Origin: Pseudomonadota bacterium
GTDB lineage: Bacteria; Pseudomonadota; Alphaproteobacteria; Rhodospirillales; Magnetospirillaceae
DNA length: 50,546 nt
Assembly: GCA_021798485.1 (NCBI GenBank)
Contig: JAJZGK010000002.1
Span: 1 to 50,546 of the forward strand
Direction: 5' to 3'
The translations under genes were made by a program, and so were the position numbers. Below, in pieces: positions 16,893 to 25,399 of this stretch (positions are counted from its first letter, which is position 1; each line of letters starts with the position of its first letter). The notes beneath the pieces are model-generated. The model ran no database searches, was not told the origin of the DNA, and was given only the letters and a program-made list of their open reading frames with translations.

Positions 16893-17321
16893 ATGCCGAT
16901 CGTATGGCGTGAACAAATGAGTGTCGGCATCAAGTCGATCGATGAGGACCATCAGCGGCTGATCATGCTGGTCAATCAGTTCGCCGACGTTATCCGCCAG
17001 GGCGGCGGCTTGAGCGGCGGCAACGAAGGCGCGATCCGCACCCTGCTGGGGCGGCTGCAGGCCTACACCAACGAGCATTTCGCCCGCGAGGAACGCATTC
17101 AGGATCAGGCGAACTATCCCGGCCTTAAGGAAAACCGCAGCCATCATGCGGCCTTGATCACCGAACTGAACCGCAAGATCGAACGTTACGCCGCCGGGGA
17201 AAAGGCCGAAAAGAAACTGACCGGCGAGGAATTATCGGCCTTTCTCAACAGCTGGCTGGTCAATCATATCATCAAGGTGGATCTGAAGATGAAGAGCCAC
17301 AAGTTTACCGGTGTGTGGTGA
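16893..17321 (+). CDS. Bacteriohemerythrin with one altered iron-ligand position
   Basis: A 142-aa hemerythrin-like protein starting MPIVWREQMSVG, the usual bacteriohemerythrin opening. Ligands visible: His20 (DEDHQRL), His62 and Glu66 (EHFAREE), His85 and the His125/Asp130 pair (NHIIKVD). At the position of the first His of the HxxxH helix there is Asn81 (YPGLKENRSHHAAL), with His84 and His85 beside it. Family members bind O2 at a di-iron site, for oxygen delivery or sensing. It sits between tmk and holB; its stop overlaps the holB GTG. ATG 16884 is an alternative start. Confidence 0.85.
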   Translation: MPIVWREQMSVGIKSIDEDHQRLIMLVNQFADVIRQGGGLSGGNEGAIRTLLGRLQAYTNEHFAREERIQDQANYPGLKENRSHHAALITELNRKIERYAAGEKAEKKLTGEELSAFLNSWLVNHIIKVDLKMKSHKFTGVW

Positions 17322-18406
17322 ACGGCGACGAGGATCCTCTTTCTCCCCGGCTGCAAAGCGCGCTGATCGGGCATGAGGCGGCCGAGGCGGCGTTTCTCGA
17401 TGCCTGGCGCTCGGGCCGGCTGGCGCATGCCTGGCTGATGTCCGGCCCGCGCGGCATCGGCAAGGCCACGCTGGCGTACCGTATCGCCCGCTTCGTGCTG
17501 GCGGGCGGCGGCGATGGCGGCGGCCTGTTCGGCGAGGCGCCGCGCGATCTGCAGATCGCGCCCGACAGTCAGGTGTTCCGCCGCATCGCCATGGGCGGTC
17601 ATGCCGATCTCAAAGTGCTGGAGCGGGGCTGGGCCGACGACAAGAAAACCAAAATGCGCAGTGAAATTCCGGTGGCCGACGTGCGCGAGGTGGGCGGTTT
17701 CCTGTCGCTCACTCCGGCGGAAGGCGGCTGGCGGGTGGTGATCGTGGACGCCGCCGATGAAATGAACCGCTCCTCGGCCAATGCCATCCTGAAGGTGCTG
17801 GAGGAGCCGCCGCGCAACGCCCTGCTGCTGCTGCTGGCGCACAGCCCCGGCCGCTTGCTGCCCACCATCCGTTCGCGCTGCCGCCGTCTGGTGCTGCGCC
17901 CCCTGGCCGATGCGCAGGTGGAGCTGCTGCTGCGCCGCCACCGCCCCGATCTGGACGATGCCGATGCCGCCGCCCTGGCCCGGCTGGCCGAGGGCAGCAT
18001 CGGCAAGGCCCTGGGGCTGGCCGAGGCCGGCGGCCTGCCGCTTTACCGCGACATGGTGGGTTTTTTCGCCAGCCTGCCTGGTTTCGACGTGCCGGCGCTG
18101 CACCAGTTCTGCGAGGTTTCGGCCAAGGCCGACGGGGCTTTCCGCACCGTGACCGAGCTGTTTTCCTGGTGGCTGGCCCGCGCCGCCGCCCAGGCCGGGC
18201 GGGGCGGGGCGGCGGGCGCCGCCGAGGTGGTGACGGGCGAGGCCGGTCTGCAATCCCGTCTGGTGGGGGTTGCCGGCCTTGATCGCTGGGTCGAGCTGTG
18301 GGACAAAACCAGGGATCTGTTCAGCCGCGCCGATGCCGTCAATCTCGACCGCAAGCAGGTGTTGCTGAATGCGTTTTTTGCCGTGGAGCGGTGCTGCCGT
18401 CCTTAA
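17318..18406 (+). CDS. holB: DNA polymerase III delta-prime subunit
   Basis: An AAA+ clamp-loader subunit, 362 aa from the GTG at 17318. Walker A-like GPRGIGKATLAYRIA, the ADVREVGGFLSLTP region, Walker B-like VVIVDAADEMNRSSANAILK, EEPPRNALLLLLAH and the sensor PTIRSRCRRLVLRPL. Delta-prime works with delta, tau/gamma and the beta clamp in replication. The zinc-binding cysteines of enterobacterial HolB are not present. GTGA overlap couples it to the hemerythrin gene rather than to tmk. Confidence 0.92.
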   Translation: MNGDEDPLSPRLQSALIGHEAAEAAFLDAWRSGRLAHAWLMSGPRGIGKATLAYRIARFVLAGGGDGGGLFGEAPRDLQIAPDSQVFRRIAMGGHADLKVLERGWADDKKTKMRSEIPVADVREVGGFLSLTPAEGGWRVVIVDAADEMNRSSANAILKVLEEPPRNALLLLLAHSPGRLLPTIRSRCRRLVLRPLADAQVELLLRRHRPDLDDADAAALARLAEGSIGKALGLAEAGGLPLYRDMVGFFASLPGFDVPALHQFCEVSAKADGAFRTVTELFSWWLARAAAQAGRGGAAGAAEVVTGEAGLQSRLVGVAGLDRWVELWDKTRDLFSRADAVNLDRKQVLLNAFFAVERCCRP

Positions 18407-18456
18407 GCGGACGGAGATGGGCATCCCGTGTTGCGGTTTTTCGTTGGAGAACGTCG

Positions 18457-20010
18457 ATGACGGGGCCCCGTCGCTATTACATCACCACGCCGATTTACTA
18501 CGTGAACGACAGCCCGCATATCGGCCATGCCTATACCTCGCTGGCCTGCGACGTGCTGGCCCGCTTCAAGCGCCTGGACGGCTTCGACGTCAAATTCCTC
18601 ACCGGCACCGACGAACACGGACAGAAGGTGGAGAAATCGGCCGAGAAGGCCGGGGTGCATCCCCAGGCCTTCACCGACGAGGTGTCGCGGCGATTCAGCG
18701 ATCTGGCCGCCTTCATGGGCTATTCCAACGATGATTTCATCCGCACCACGGAACCGCGCCATATCGCCTCGGTGCAGGCGCTGTGGACCCGGCTGGTGGA
18801 AAAGGGCGAAATTTATCTCGGCAAATATGCCGGCTGGTATTCGGTGCGCGACGAGGCCTTCTACGGCGCCGACGAACTGACCACCGGCGCCGACGGCGGC
18901 AAGATCGCCCCCACCGGCGCCCCGGTGGAATGGGTGGAGGAGCCCAGCTACTTCTTCCGCCTGTCGGCCTGGCAGGACCGCCTGCTGCGCTTCTACGACG
19001 AGCATCCCGATTTCATCGCCCCCACCAGCCGCCGCAACGAGGTGATCAGCTTCGTGAAGAACGGCCTGCAGGATCTTTCGGTCTCGCGCACCAGCTTCAA
19101 ATGGGGCGTTCCGGTGCCGGGCGATGCCGATCACATCATGTATGTGTGGCTGGACGCGCTGACCAACTACATCACCGCCGTCGGCTATCCCGAGACCAGC
19201 GGCGACTACGCCAAATTCTGGCCGGCCGATCTGCATATGGTGGGCAAGGATATCGTGCGCTTCCACGCCATCTACTGGCCGGCCTTCCTGATGGCCGCCG
19301 ATCTGGCGCCGCCGCGCCGGGTGTTCGCCCATGGCTGGTGGACCAACGAGGGGCAGAAGATTTCCAAATCGCTGGGCAACGTGATCAGCCCCTACGATCT
19401 GGTGCAGCGCTATGGCCTGGATCCGGTGCGCTATTTCCTGCTGCGCGAGGTGCCGTTCGGCAATGACGGCGATTTCTCGCACCGTTCCATGGTCAACCGC
19501 GTCAACGGCGAGCTGGCCAACGAATTCGGCAATCTGGCCCAGCGCTCGCTGTCGATGATCGGCAAGAATCTGGGCGGGCAGGTGCCCACGCCCGGCGCCT
19601 TTACCGCCGAGGACGATGAGCTGCTGGCCGCCGCCGCCGCCCTGCTGGACAAGCTGCGCGCCAGCTTCGACCGCCAGGCCTTCCACGAAGGGCTGGAAGC
19701 GGTGTGGAGCGTGGTGCGCGCCGCCAATGTCTATATCGACCGTCAGGCCCCCTGGGCCCTGAAGAAGACCGATCCGGCCCGCATGGGCACGGTGCTTTAT
19801 GTGGTGGCCGAGGTGATCCGCCAGGTGGCGCTGCTGCTGCAGCCGGTGATGCCGGGCTCCACCGCCCGCATGCTGGATCAGCTGGCGGTGGCGGAAACGG
19901 CCCGTGATTTCACCGCCTACGGCCAGCACCTGGCCGCCGGCACGGCGCTGCCCAAGCCGGAAGGGGTGTTTCCGCGCTATGTGGACGCCGACGAGGGGGG
20001 AGCTGCCTGA
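18457..20010 (+). CDS. metG: Methionyl-tRNA synthetase
   Basis: A class I aminoacyl-tRNA synthetase, 517 aa. HIGH is seen in YYVNDSPHIGHAYTSLA and KMSKS as QKISKSLGNVISPYD; CP1 has ADELTTGADGGKIAPTG without the four-Cys zinc knuckle, as in the shorter (MetG2-like) group. The helical anticodon-binding domain with AANVYIDRQAPWALKK ends the protein; no C-terminal dimerisation domain. ATG 18457 follows GGAGA at a proper distance; the frame upstream is noncoding. Confidence 0.96.
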   Translation: MTGPRRYYITTPIYYVNDSPHIGHAYTSLACDVLARFKRLDGFDVKFLTGTDEHGQKVEKSAEKAGVHPQAFTDEVSRRFSDLAAFMGYSNDDFIRTTEPRHIASVQALWTRLVEKGEIYLGKYAGWYSVRDEAFYGADELTTGADGGKIAPTGAPVEWVEEPSYFFRLSAWQDRLLRFYDEHPDFIAPTSRRNEVISFVKNGLQDLSVSRTSFKWGVPVPGDADHIMYVWLDALTNYITAVGYPETSGDYAKFWPADLHMVGKDIVRFHAIYWPAFLMAADLAPPRRVFAHGWWTNEGQKISKSLGNVISPYDLVQRYGLDPVRYFLLREVPFGNDGDFSHRSMVNRVNGELANEFGNLAQRSLSMIGKNLGGQVPTPGAFTAEDDELLAAAAALLDKLRASFDRQAFHEGLEAVWSVVRAANVYIDRQAPWALKKTDPARMGTVLYVVAEVIRQVALLLQPVMPGSTARMLDQLAVAETARDFTAYGQHLAAGTALPKPEGVFPRYVDADEGGAA

Positions 20011-20011
20011 A

Positions 20012-20791
20012 ATGCCGCTGGTCGATAGCCACTGCCATCTCAATTTCGAGGATTTCCAGCCGGATTTCGAGGATGTGCTGGCGCGGGCCCGCAACGCCGG
20101 GGTGGAAACCATCCTGACCATCAGCACGCGCCTGTCCACCTTCGGGCAGGTGCTGGCCATCGCCGAACGGCACGACAACATCTATTGCTCGGTGGGGGTG
20201 CATCCCCATGAGGCCGGCTCGGAAAAAGCCACGGTGGAACAGCTGGTGGATCTGGCCCGGCATCCCAAGGTGGTGGCCTTCGGCGAAACCGGCCTGGATT
20301 ATTTTTACGAAAGAAGCCCGCGCGAGGCGCAGCGGGCCAATTTCCGCAACCATATCGCCGCGGCGCGCATCGCCGGGCTGCCGGTGATCGTGCATACCCG
20401 CCAGGCCGATCTCGATACCGCCATCATTCTGGCGGCGGAAATGTCGATGGGGCCGTTCACCGGCCTTATACATTGCTTCAGTTCTGGGCGACAACTTGCT
20501 GAAAAAGCTATTAAACATGGCTTGTTCATCTCGCTGTCGGGCATCATCACCTTCAACAAGTCGGACGAATTGCGGGAGGTGGTGCGCGATCTGCCGCTGG
20601 AGCGGCTGCTGGTGGAGACCGATGCCCCCTATCTGGCGCCGGTGCCCAAGCGCGGCAAGCGCAACGAACCGGCCTTCGTGGTGCATACCGCCCAGGCTCT
20701 GGCCGATTTGATGAAGGTGCCGGGCGATGAGATCGCCCGCGTCACCACCGATAACTTCTACCGCCTGTTCACCAAGGTGCCGCGGCCATGA
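20012..20791 (+). CDS. tatD: TatD-family metal-dependent hydrolase
   Basis: A 259-aa TIM-barrel hydrolase of the TatD/YcfH group. Metal ligands appear as VDSHCHLNF, SVGVHPHEA, GETGLDYFYE, VIVHTRQAD, IHCFSSG and VETDAPYL. Family members are 3'-5' DNases or D-aminoacyl-tRNA-related hydrolases. It starts 1 bp after metG's stop and overlaps the next gene by ATGA, the usual metG-tatD-MBL order. A stretch of about 60 bp near 20464-20525 uses strikingly AT-rich codons while leaving the protein motif normal (see findings). Confidence 0.92.
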   Translation: MPLVDSHCHLNFEDFQPDFEDVLARARNAGVETILTISTRLSTFGQVLAIAERHDNIYCSVGVHPHEAGSEKATVEQLVDLARHPKVVAFGETGLDYFYERSPREAQRANFRNHIAAARIAGLPVIVHTRQADLDTAIILAAEMSMGPFTGLIHCFSSGRQLAEKAIKHGLFISLSGIITFNKSDELREVVRDLPLERLLVETDAPYLAPVPKRGKRNEPAFVVHTAQALADLMKVPGDEIARVTTDNFYRLFTKVPRP

Positions 20792-21561
20792 AGCTGACCA
20801 TCCTCGGCTGCGGTGGCGCGGGCGGCGTGCCCATGGTCAGCGTCGGCTGGGGGCGGTGCGATCCGGCGGAACCGAAAAACCGCCGGCTGCGGCCATCGGT
20901 TTTGTGCCGGGAAGGGGACTTCACCTGCCTGATCGATACCGGCCCCGATCTGCGCCAGCAATTGCTGAACGCCGAGGTGCAGCGCCTGGATGCGGTGTTC
21001 TTCACGCATGGTCATGCCGATCACACCCACGGCATCGATGATCTGCGCGAGGTCAACCGCGTGATGCGGGCGGCGATTCCGGCCTACGGCACCGCCGAAA
21101 CCCTGGCCGATATCCGCCAGCGCTTCGATTACGTGTTTCAGCCGCTGGATCTGGACAAGGTGCCGGTTTACAAACCGTGGCTGACGCCCGAACCCATTGC
21201 CGGCGAGCGCTTCCGCGCCGGCCCCTGGGAGGTGACGGCCATCGATCAGGATCACGGCTACGGCCGCACCACCGGGTTCCGCATCGGCAATTGCGCCTAT
21301 TGCACCGATGTCTGGCAGTTTCCCGAACGCTCGATGGAACTGTTGCAGGGGCTGGACTGCTGGGTGGTGGGCTGCCTGCTGGACGAGCCGCATCCCACCC
21401 ATGCCGACCTCGACAAGGTGATCGGCTGGGCCGAACGCCTGCGGCCCAAACGCACCATCCTGACCCATATGTCCCCCCGTTTGGATTACAACGCCTTGCT
21501 GGCCCGCCTCCCTCAGGGTATGGAGCCCGCCTACGACGGTATGGTGATCGACTGCCCGTGA
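20788..21561 (+). CDS. MBL-fold metallohydrolase (PhnP-like)
   Basis: A 257-aa metallo-beta-lactamase-fold protein. N-terminal LTILGCGGAGGVPMV, then LIDTGPDLRQQLL, metal motif FFTHGHADHTHGIDDLRE, GYGRTTGFRIGNCAYCTDV and a C-terminal THM. The layout is that of PhnP and related phosphodiesterases. It is translationally coupled to tatD and ends the core operon. Physiological substrate unknown; a cyclic phosphodiester is likely by family. Confidence 0.88.
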   Translation: MKLTILGCGGAGGVPMVSVGWGRCDPAEPKNRRLRPSVLCREGDFTCLIDTGPDLRQQLLNAEVQRLDAVFFTHGHADHTHGIDDLREVNRVMRAAIPAYGTAETLADIRQRFDYVFQPLDLDKVPVYKPWLTPEPIAGERFRAGPWEVTAIDQDHGYGRTTGFRIGNCAYCTDVWQFPERSMELLQGLDCWVVGCLLDEPHPTHADLDKVIGWAERLRPKRTILTHMSPRLDYNALLARLPQGMEPAYDGMVIDCP

Positions 21562-21626
21562 CTCATCCCGAAGATAAAAGGGCAAGGGTTTGAATGAGCA
21601 TGGTCTTTCCGCCACGGCGGTGGCAT

Positions 21627-21650
21627 GATGTGATCCGTGGATCATCTTTT
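21627..21650 (+). terminator. Candidate terminator before the flagellin gene
   Basis: GATGTGATCC-GT-GGATCATC forms a 5-bp stem (GATCC/GGATC) extended by GAT/ATC past a small bulge, followed by TTTT. A second small hairpin (GCCAC-GGCG-GTGGC) lies just upstream. Confidence 0.4.
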
Positions 21651-21687
21651 CCGGGCCATCCCGGATAAGAACGGAAGGGCTCTGGAT

Positions 21688-22503
21688 ATGACCACTGTGT
21701 CTTCAGTCGGCAGCTCGGCGCTGCAAGGCCTGCTGGTGGCCGAAGCTTTGTTCTCGCAAGCCTCGTCGCGCATTGCCTCGGGGTCGGCGCTGCCCAGCGA
21801 CAATCCGGCCAATACGGCGGTGGCGGTGGCGCAGCAGACCTCGCTCAGCCAATATAACGCCGCCATGCAGAACAATTCCCTGGCTTCCGGCTCGGTTTCG
21901 GTGGGGCTGGGGGCTTTGCAGTCGGCCAATTCCACCCTGGTGCAGATGCAGTCCATCGCCTCGCAGGCGATGTCGGCCAATGCCGGCACCCGGGCGACCC
22001 TGGCCAGCCAGTACGATGCCCTGGCCCAGCAGGTGACCGGCTATGTGAATGCCGCCAACTTCAACGGCGTCAATCTGGTGTCGTCGTCCTCCACCTCGAT
22101 GGCGGTGAACCAGTATGGCGGCGGTACCTCCACCCTGACCGTCAACGGCAGCAACAACACCGCCAGCGGCCTGGGACTGCAGCAGGCCACCGGCGCCTGG
22201 ACCAGCGGCAGCGGCGGCACCGCGGCCATTCAGGCCAGCATGAATTCGCTGACCTCGGCCATGAACCAGATCTCGCAATCGGTGTCGCAGCTGGGGGCGG
22301 CGCAGTCGGCCCTGTCCACCGGCGCCTCGGCGCTTCAGGCCTACAGCACCTCGGCGCAGAGCGCGCTGTCGCAGCTGACCGGCACCGATATCGGCCAGCA
22401 GCTCATCAATATGAAGAAGGCCTCCACCCAGTACCAGATGTCGGCCTACGCCCTGGCAACCGAGAACAAAACCAAGGCTTACAGCCTTAGAATGCTGGGA
22501 TGA
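21688..22503 (+). CDS. Flagellin-like protein, orphan
   Basis: A 271-aa flagellin. The N-terminal D0/D1-like helix has FSQASSRIASGSALPSDNPA, then SLASGSVSVGLGALQSANST; a short, Gly/Ser/Thr-rich variable centre follows (SSSSTSMAVNQYGGGTSTL) and a C-terminal D0-like helix ending in a hydrophobic Leu-Gly. It lacks a signal peptide, as expected for type III export. The start at 21688 follows GAACGGAAGGGC. No other flagellar structural gene is in the window. The 3' end overlaps the chrA-type gene tail to tail by 17 bp. Confidence 0.8.
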   Translation: MTTVSSVGSSALQGLLVAEALFSQASSRIASGSALPSDNPANTAVAVAQQTSLSQYNAAMQNNSLASGSVSVGLGALQSANSTLVQMQSIASQAMSANAGTRATLASQYDALAQQVTGYVNAANFNGVNLVSSSSTSMAVNQYGGGTSTLTVNGSNNTASGLGLQQATGAWTSGSGGTAAIQASMNSLTSAMNQISQSVSQLGAAQSALSTGASALQAYSTSAQSALSQLTGTDIGQQLINMKKASTQYQMSAYALATENKTKAYSLRMLG

Positions 22504-23686
22504 AATACCGCGCCAGCGCCGCCAGGGCCGAGCCTCCCACCACCAGGATGGGGGGCAGGCGGGCGGCGGTGAGCAGCGCGTAGAGTAGAAGCGCCTGCGC
22601 CAGATCGCGGCCATCAAGCACCGCGCTGGTGAAAACAGGGTTGTAAAACGCCATTCCCAGCACGCCCACCACGGCGGCGTTGACGCCGGCCAGGGCGGCG
22701 CGGGCCCGCTGCCAACGGCCGATGGCGGCCCAGAACGGCAAGGCCGCCAGCAGCAGCAGCAGGCCGGGCAGAAACACCCCCAACAGCCCCAACAGCCCTC
22801 CCGTCAATCCCCCGGTCGCGGGGGGCGGCAGCACCGCGCCCAGAAAGGCGGCGAAGGAGAACAGGGGGCCGGGCATCATCTGCGCGGCGCCATAGCCCGA
22901 CATGAAGAGAGAGGGGCTTATGGCATGATTTTCAACAAAAAACCCCTGAAGAAGCGGCAGGACGACATGACCGCCGCCAAAAACCAGGGCGCCGGCGCGG
23001 AAGAAGCGCCAGAAGGGCTGCGGCAACAGGAAAGAGGCCAGCAGCAACCCCAGAAACACAGCCAGGGAAAACAGGGCGTGTTTTGGCTGTAAAACCTTTG
23101 ATATCAAGGCCATATAAGAAATGGTTGCCCCTTTTTCCAAGGGTGTCAGCCACAGCATTCCCAGCACGCCGCCCAGAATCAGAACGGCGAACTCCACGCT
23201 AAAAGACCAGCCCAGGGCGGCCAGGATGGCGGCGGCGCTTAAGGCGATGCCGGCTTGCAGGCGGCCCTGGCACAGCGCGCGGGCCATGCCGATCACCGCC
23301 TGGGCGACGATGGCCACCGCCGCCAGTTTCAGGCCATGGAACAGGGCGTTTTGCCAGGGGGCGGCGGCGCCAGCCGCATAATGGGCGAAGGCCAGCATCA
23401 AGGCGGCGGAGGGCAGGGTGAAGCCCAGCCAGGCCGCGACGGCGCCGGGCAGCCCCGCCGCCGTCAGCCCGATGGCAAACCCCACCTGGCTGCTGGCCGG
23501 GCCGGGCAGAAACTGGCACAGCCCCACCAGATCGGCGAAACTATGCTCGTCGAGCCAGCCCAGCCGGGTGACGAAACGGCGGTGAAAGGCGCCAAGGTGG
23601 GCCATGGGGCCGCCAAAGCAGCCCAGACCCAGGCGCAGGAACTCTTTGAACACCGTGGATACCGCAGGGCGGTCGGCAGGCGGCAT
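22487..23686 (-). CDS. chrA: Chromate transporter, ChrA family
   Basis: A 399-aa polytopic membrane protein with two homologous halves, each with a CHR signature: FLRLGLGCFGGPMAHLG and LCQFLPGPASSQVGFAIGL in the first, FRAGALVFGGGHVVLPLL and GYGAAQMMPGPLFSFAAFLG in the second. Long-chain ChrA proteins export chromate across the inner membrane. The real substrate here is untested. It is separated from the thioesterase by a 116-bp region and converges with the flagellin gene. Confidence 0.9.
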   Translation of the reverse strand: MPPADRPAVSTVFKEFLRLGLGCFGGPMAHLGAFHRRFVTRLGWLDEHSFADLVGLCQFLPGPASSQVGFAIGLTAAGLPGAVAAWLGFTLPSAALMLAFAHYAAGAAAPWQNALFHGLKLAAVAIVAQAVIGMARALCQGRLQAGIALSAAAILAALGWSFSVEFAVLILGGVLGMLWLTPLEKGATISYMALISKVLQPKHALFSLAVFLGLLLASFLLPQPFWRFFRAGALVFGGGHVVLPLLQGFFVENHAISPSLFMSGYGAAQMMPGPLFSFAAFLGAVLPPPATGGLTGGLLGLLGVFLPGLLLLLAALPFWAAIGRWQRARAALAGVNAAVVGVLGMAFYNPVFTSAVLDGRDLAQALLLYALLTAARLPPILVVGGSALAALARYFIPAF

Positions 23687-23743
23687 GGTGGCAGACCATC
23701 GTGGTGGAGGGTGGGAGTATTGCCGCTGCGGCCACGCTGTAAA

Positions 23744-23759
23744 GTGACGGTTGCGTCAC
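23744..23759. promoter_or_regulatory. Small inverted repeat upstream of chrA
   Basis: GTGAC-GGTTGC-GTCAC, about 58 bp before the chrA ATG. It may be an operator; the evidence is symmetry and location only. Confidence 0.25.
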
Positions 23760-23802
23760 AAAACCGTGGCCCGACCCGCTCAAACCGGCCTACCGTTTGG
23801 TA

Positions 23803-24252
23803 TCAAACCGCCATGATCAGCAGGCTGGATGTGGCCGAGGCGTAGAGCTTTCCGGCCCGGTCGATCAGCCGCGCCTCGGTAAAGGCCACGCGCCGGCCCA
23901 GCGAAACGATCTTGCCCTCGGCCCGCACCGGGCCGGTTTCCTTGGTCATGGCCTTGTGATAGGCCACTTTCAGCTCGATGGTGGAAAAGGTTTGCTGCGG
24001 CGGCATTTTCGAGAGCACGGCATAGCCGCAGGCGAAATCCAGCATGGTGGCGGAAAAACCGCCATGCACCGTGCCCAGGGGATTGTAGAGATGCACATCG
24101 GGCACGGCTTCCAGCACCACGCGGCCATCCTCGGCTTCGATCAGATGAATGTCGAGGGTTTCGCCGATACCGGGGCGCAGGTTTTGCGCCAGCATGGCTT
24201 GCAATTGCTCAAGCCCGGAAAGATGCGGGCCGATATGATGCAGCAGATTCAT
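23803..24252 (-). CDS. PaaI-like hotdog-fold thioesterase
   Basis: A 149-aa hotdog protein. The signature LGTVHGGFSATMLDFACGYAV carries the HGG...D pattern of PaaI/YbdB-type acyl-CoA thioesterases, followed by FSTIELKVAYHKAMT and GRRVAFTEARLID. It should hydrolyse acyl- or aryl-CoA in the cytoplasm. An upstream ATG at 24369 is in frame, but family length favours the Met at 24252 (MNLLHHIGPHLSG). Divergent from a second thioesterase at 24510. Confidence 0.82.
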   Translation of the reverse strand: MNLLHHIGPHLSGLEQLQAMLAQNLRPGIGETLDIHLIEAEDGRVVLEAVPDVHLYNPLGTVHGGFSATMLDFACGYAVLSKMPPQQTFSTIELKVAYHKAMTKETGPVRAEGKIVSLGRRVAFTEARLIDRAGKLYASATSSLLIMAV

Positions 24253-24357
24253 GGAAAAACTTTCAGCACGAGACGCCAAGCCTTTGAGGTTCCATCGAAA
24301 GATGGGAACGGCCGCCCGCAACGGCAAGCCGCCTGGAAACCCGGATCGAATTTTCAT

Positions 24358-24388
24358 CATAATATACATTATGCGACAATATGATATT
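24358..24388. promoter_or_regulatory. AT-rich palindromes between divergent thioesterase genes
   Basis: CATAAT-ATAC-ATTATG (24358-24373) and AATAT-G-ATATT (24378-24388) lie in an abruptly AT-rich patch, a plausible shared operator or promoter for both genes. Confidence 0.35.
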
Positions 24389-24509
24389 TTATAAAGGGTG
24401 CCGCTGGCGGTCCTGAGCAGACCTCCCTTGCGGCCGTGGCGGTGGACAAGGGCCGGCTTCGGGGCCGATGATCCTCCCCCACCTCTGTATTCCAGGAGAG
24501 CTTACGCCG

Positions 24510-25268
24510 ATGGAAACCCGCCTGATCGATCTGGTTTTCCCGGGAGATACCAACCACCACGGCACCCTGTTCGGCGGCGCCGGCTTGGCGGCCATGGACA
24601 AGGTGGCCTATATCGCCGCCGCCCGGCACGCCCGGGCCGATTTCGTCACCGCCTCGTGCGATCGCATCGATTTTTCGGCGCCGGCCCATGTGGGCGAGAT
24701 CATCGAGGTTTCGGGGCGCGTGGTGCGGGCCGGGCGGCGTTCGCTGACGGTGGAGGTGGATCTGGTGGCCGAGGCGCCCATCAGCGGCGAGCGCCGCCTC
24801 TGCACGCGCGGCCGCTTCAACATGGTGGCGGCGGCGCGCGAGGCCAGCGTGCCGCCCCTGCCCGATCCACCGCCGGTTTCGCCCGATCCCCTGGCGGCGG
24901 CCACGGGGCCGCTGGGGATGGTGGAACTGGTGTTTCCCGATCAGTGCAGCCACCGGCAGTCGCTGTTCGGCGGCTATGCCCTGGCGGCCATGGGAAAAGC
25001 CGCCTTCGTGGCCGCCACCCGGCACTGCCGCAAGGCGGTGGTGATGGCAGCCTCCAGCGGCATGGATTTCAAGGCTCCCATCCATGTGGGGGAACTGATG
25101 GAAATCACCGCCGAGGTGGTGCGCACCGGTACCAGCTCCATGCAGGTGGCGGTGCGTACCTTCGGCGTCGATCTGCTGGGCGGCCGGCGCTGGCCGGTGG
25201 CCGAGGGCGGCTTCGTCATGGTGGCCCTCGACGAGGCCAACCGCCCGACCCCGGCCCTGGAACGCTGA
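24510..25268 (+). CDS. Acyl-CoA thioesterase with two hotdog domains
   Basis: A 252-aa protein made of two YciA/BACH-like hotdog repeats. Repeat 1: LVFPGDTNHHGTLFGGAGLA; repeat 2: LVFPDQCSHRQSLFGGYALA. Each is followed by an AA..VTAS..(I/M)DF.AP.HVGE segment. The catalytic-loop Asn-His-x-Gly of YciA is kept in repeat 1 (NHHG) but is SHRQ in repeat 2, which suggests one competent and one degenerate active-site half. Start ATG 24510 follows AGGAGA; earlier in-frame Met 24468 has no such site. Repeat copy A follows 3 bp after the stop. Confidence 0.8.
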   Translation: METRLIDLVFPGDTNHHGTLFGGAGLAAMDKVAYIAAARHARADFVTASCDRIDFSAPAHVGEIIEVSGRVVRAGRRSLTVEVDLVAEAPISGERRLCTRGRFNMVAAAREASVPPLPDPPPVSPDPLAAATGPLGMVELVFPDQCSHRQSLFGGYALAAMGKAAFVAATRHCRKAVVMAASSGMDFKAPIHVGELMEITAEVVRTGTSSMQVAVRTFGVDLLGGRRWPVAEGGFVMVALDEANRPTPALER

Positions 25269-25271
25269 TTT

Positions 25272-25399
25272 ATACCAACCGGCCAATGCATTGCCCGGTT
25301 GTACCGTCCCTCGCCGGGCGGCGGCATCCGCCGCCTTGGCCGCTCGCTCAAGGCTCGCTGGAGACCGGCCAACCCGTCACTTCAATGGTTGGCCGGTAT
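25272..25399 (+). repeat. Dispersed 128-bp hairpin repeat, copy A
   Basis: Begins ATACCAACCGGCCAATG and ends CAATGGTTGGCCGGTAT, imperfect inverted termini. Inside are hairpins CAACCGG/CCGGTTG, GGCGGC/GCCGCC and CCGGCCAAC/GTTGGCCGG. It sits between convergent genes; its last base forms part of the TAA stop of the cytochrome gene. Copies B, C and D are at 29121, 32524 and 42791. Confidence 0.9.
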
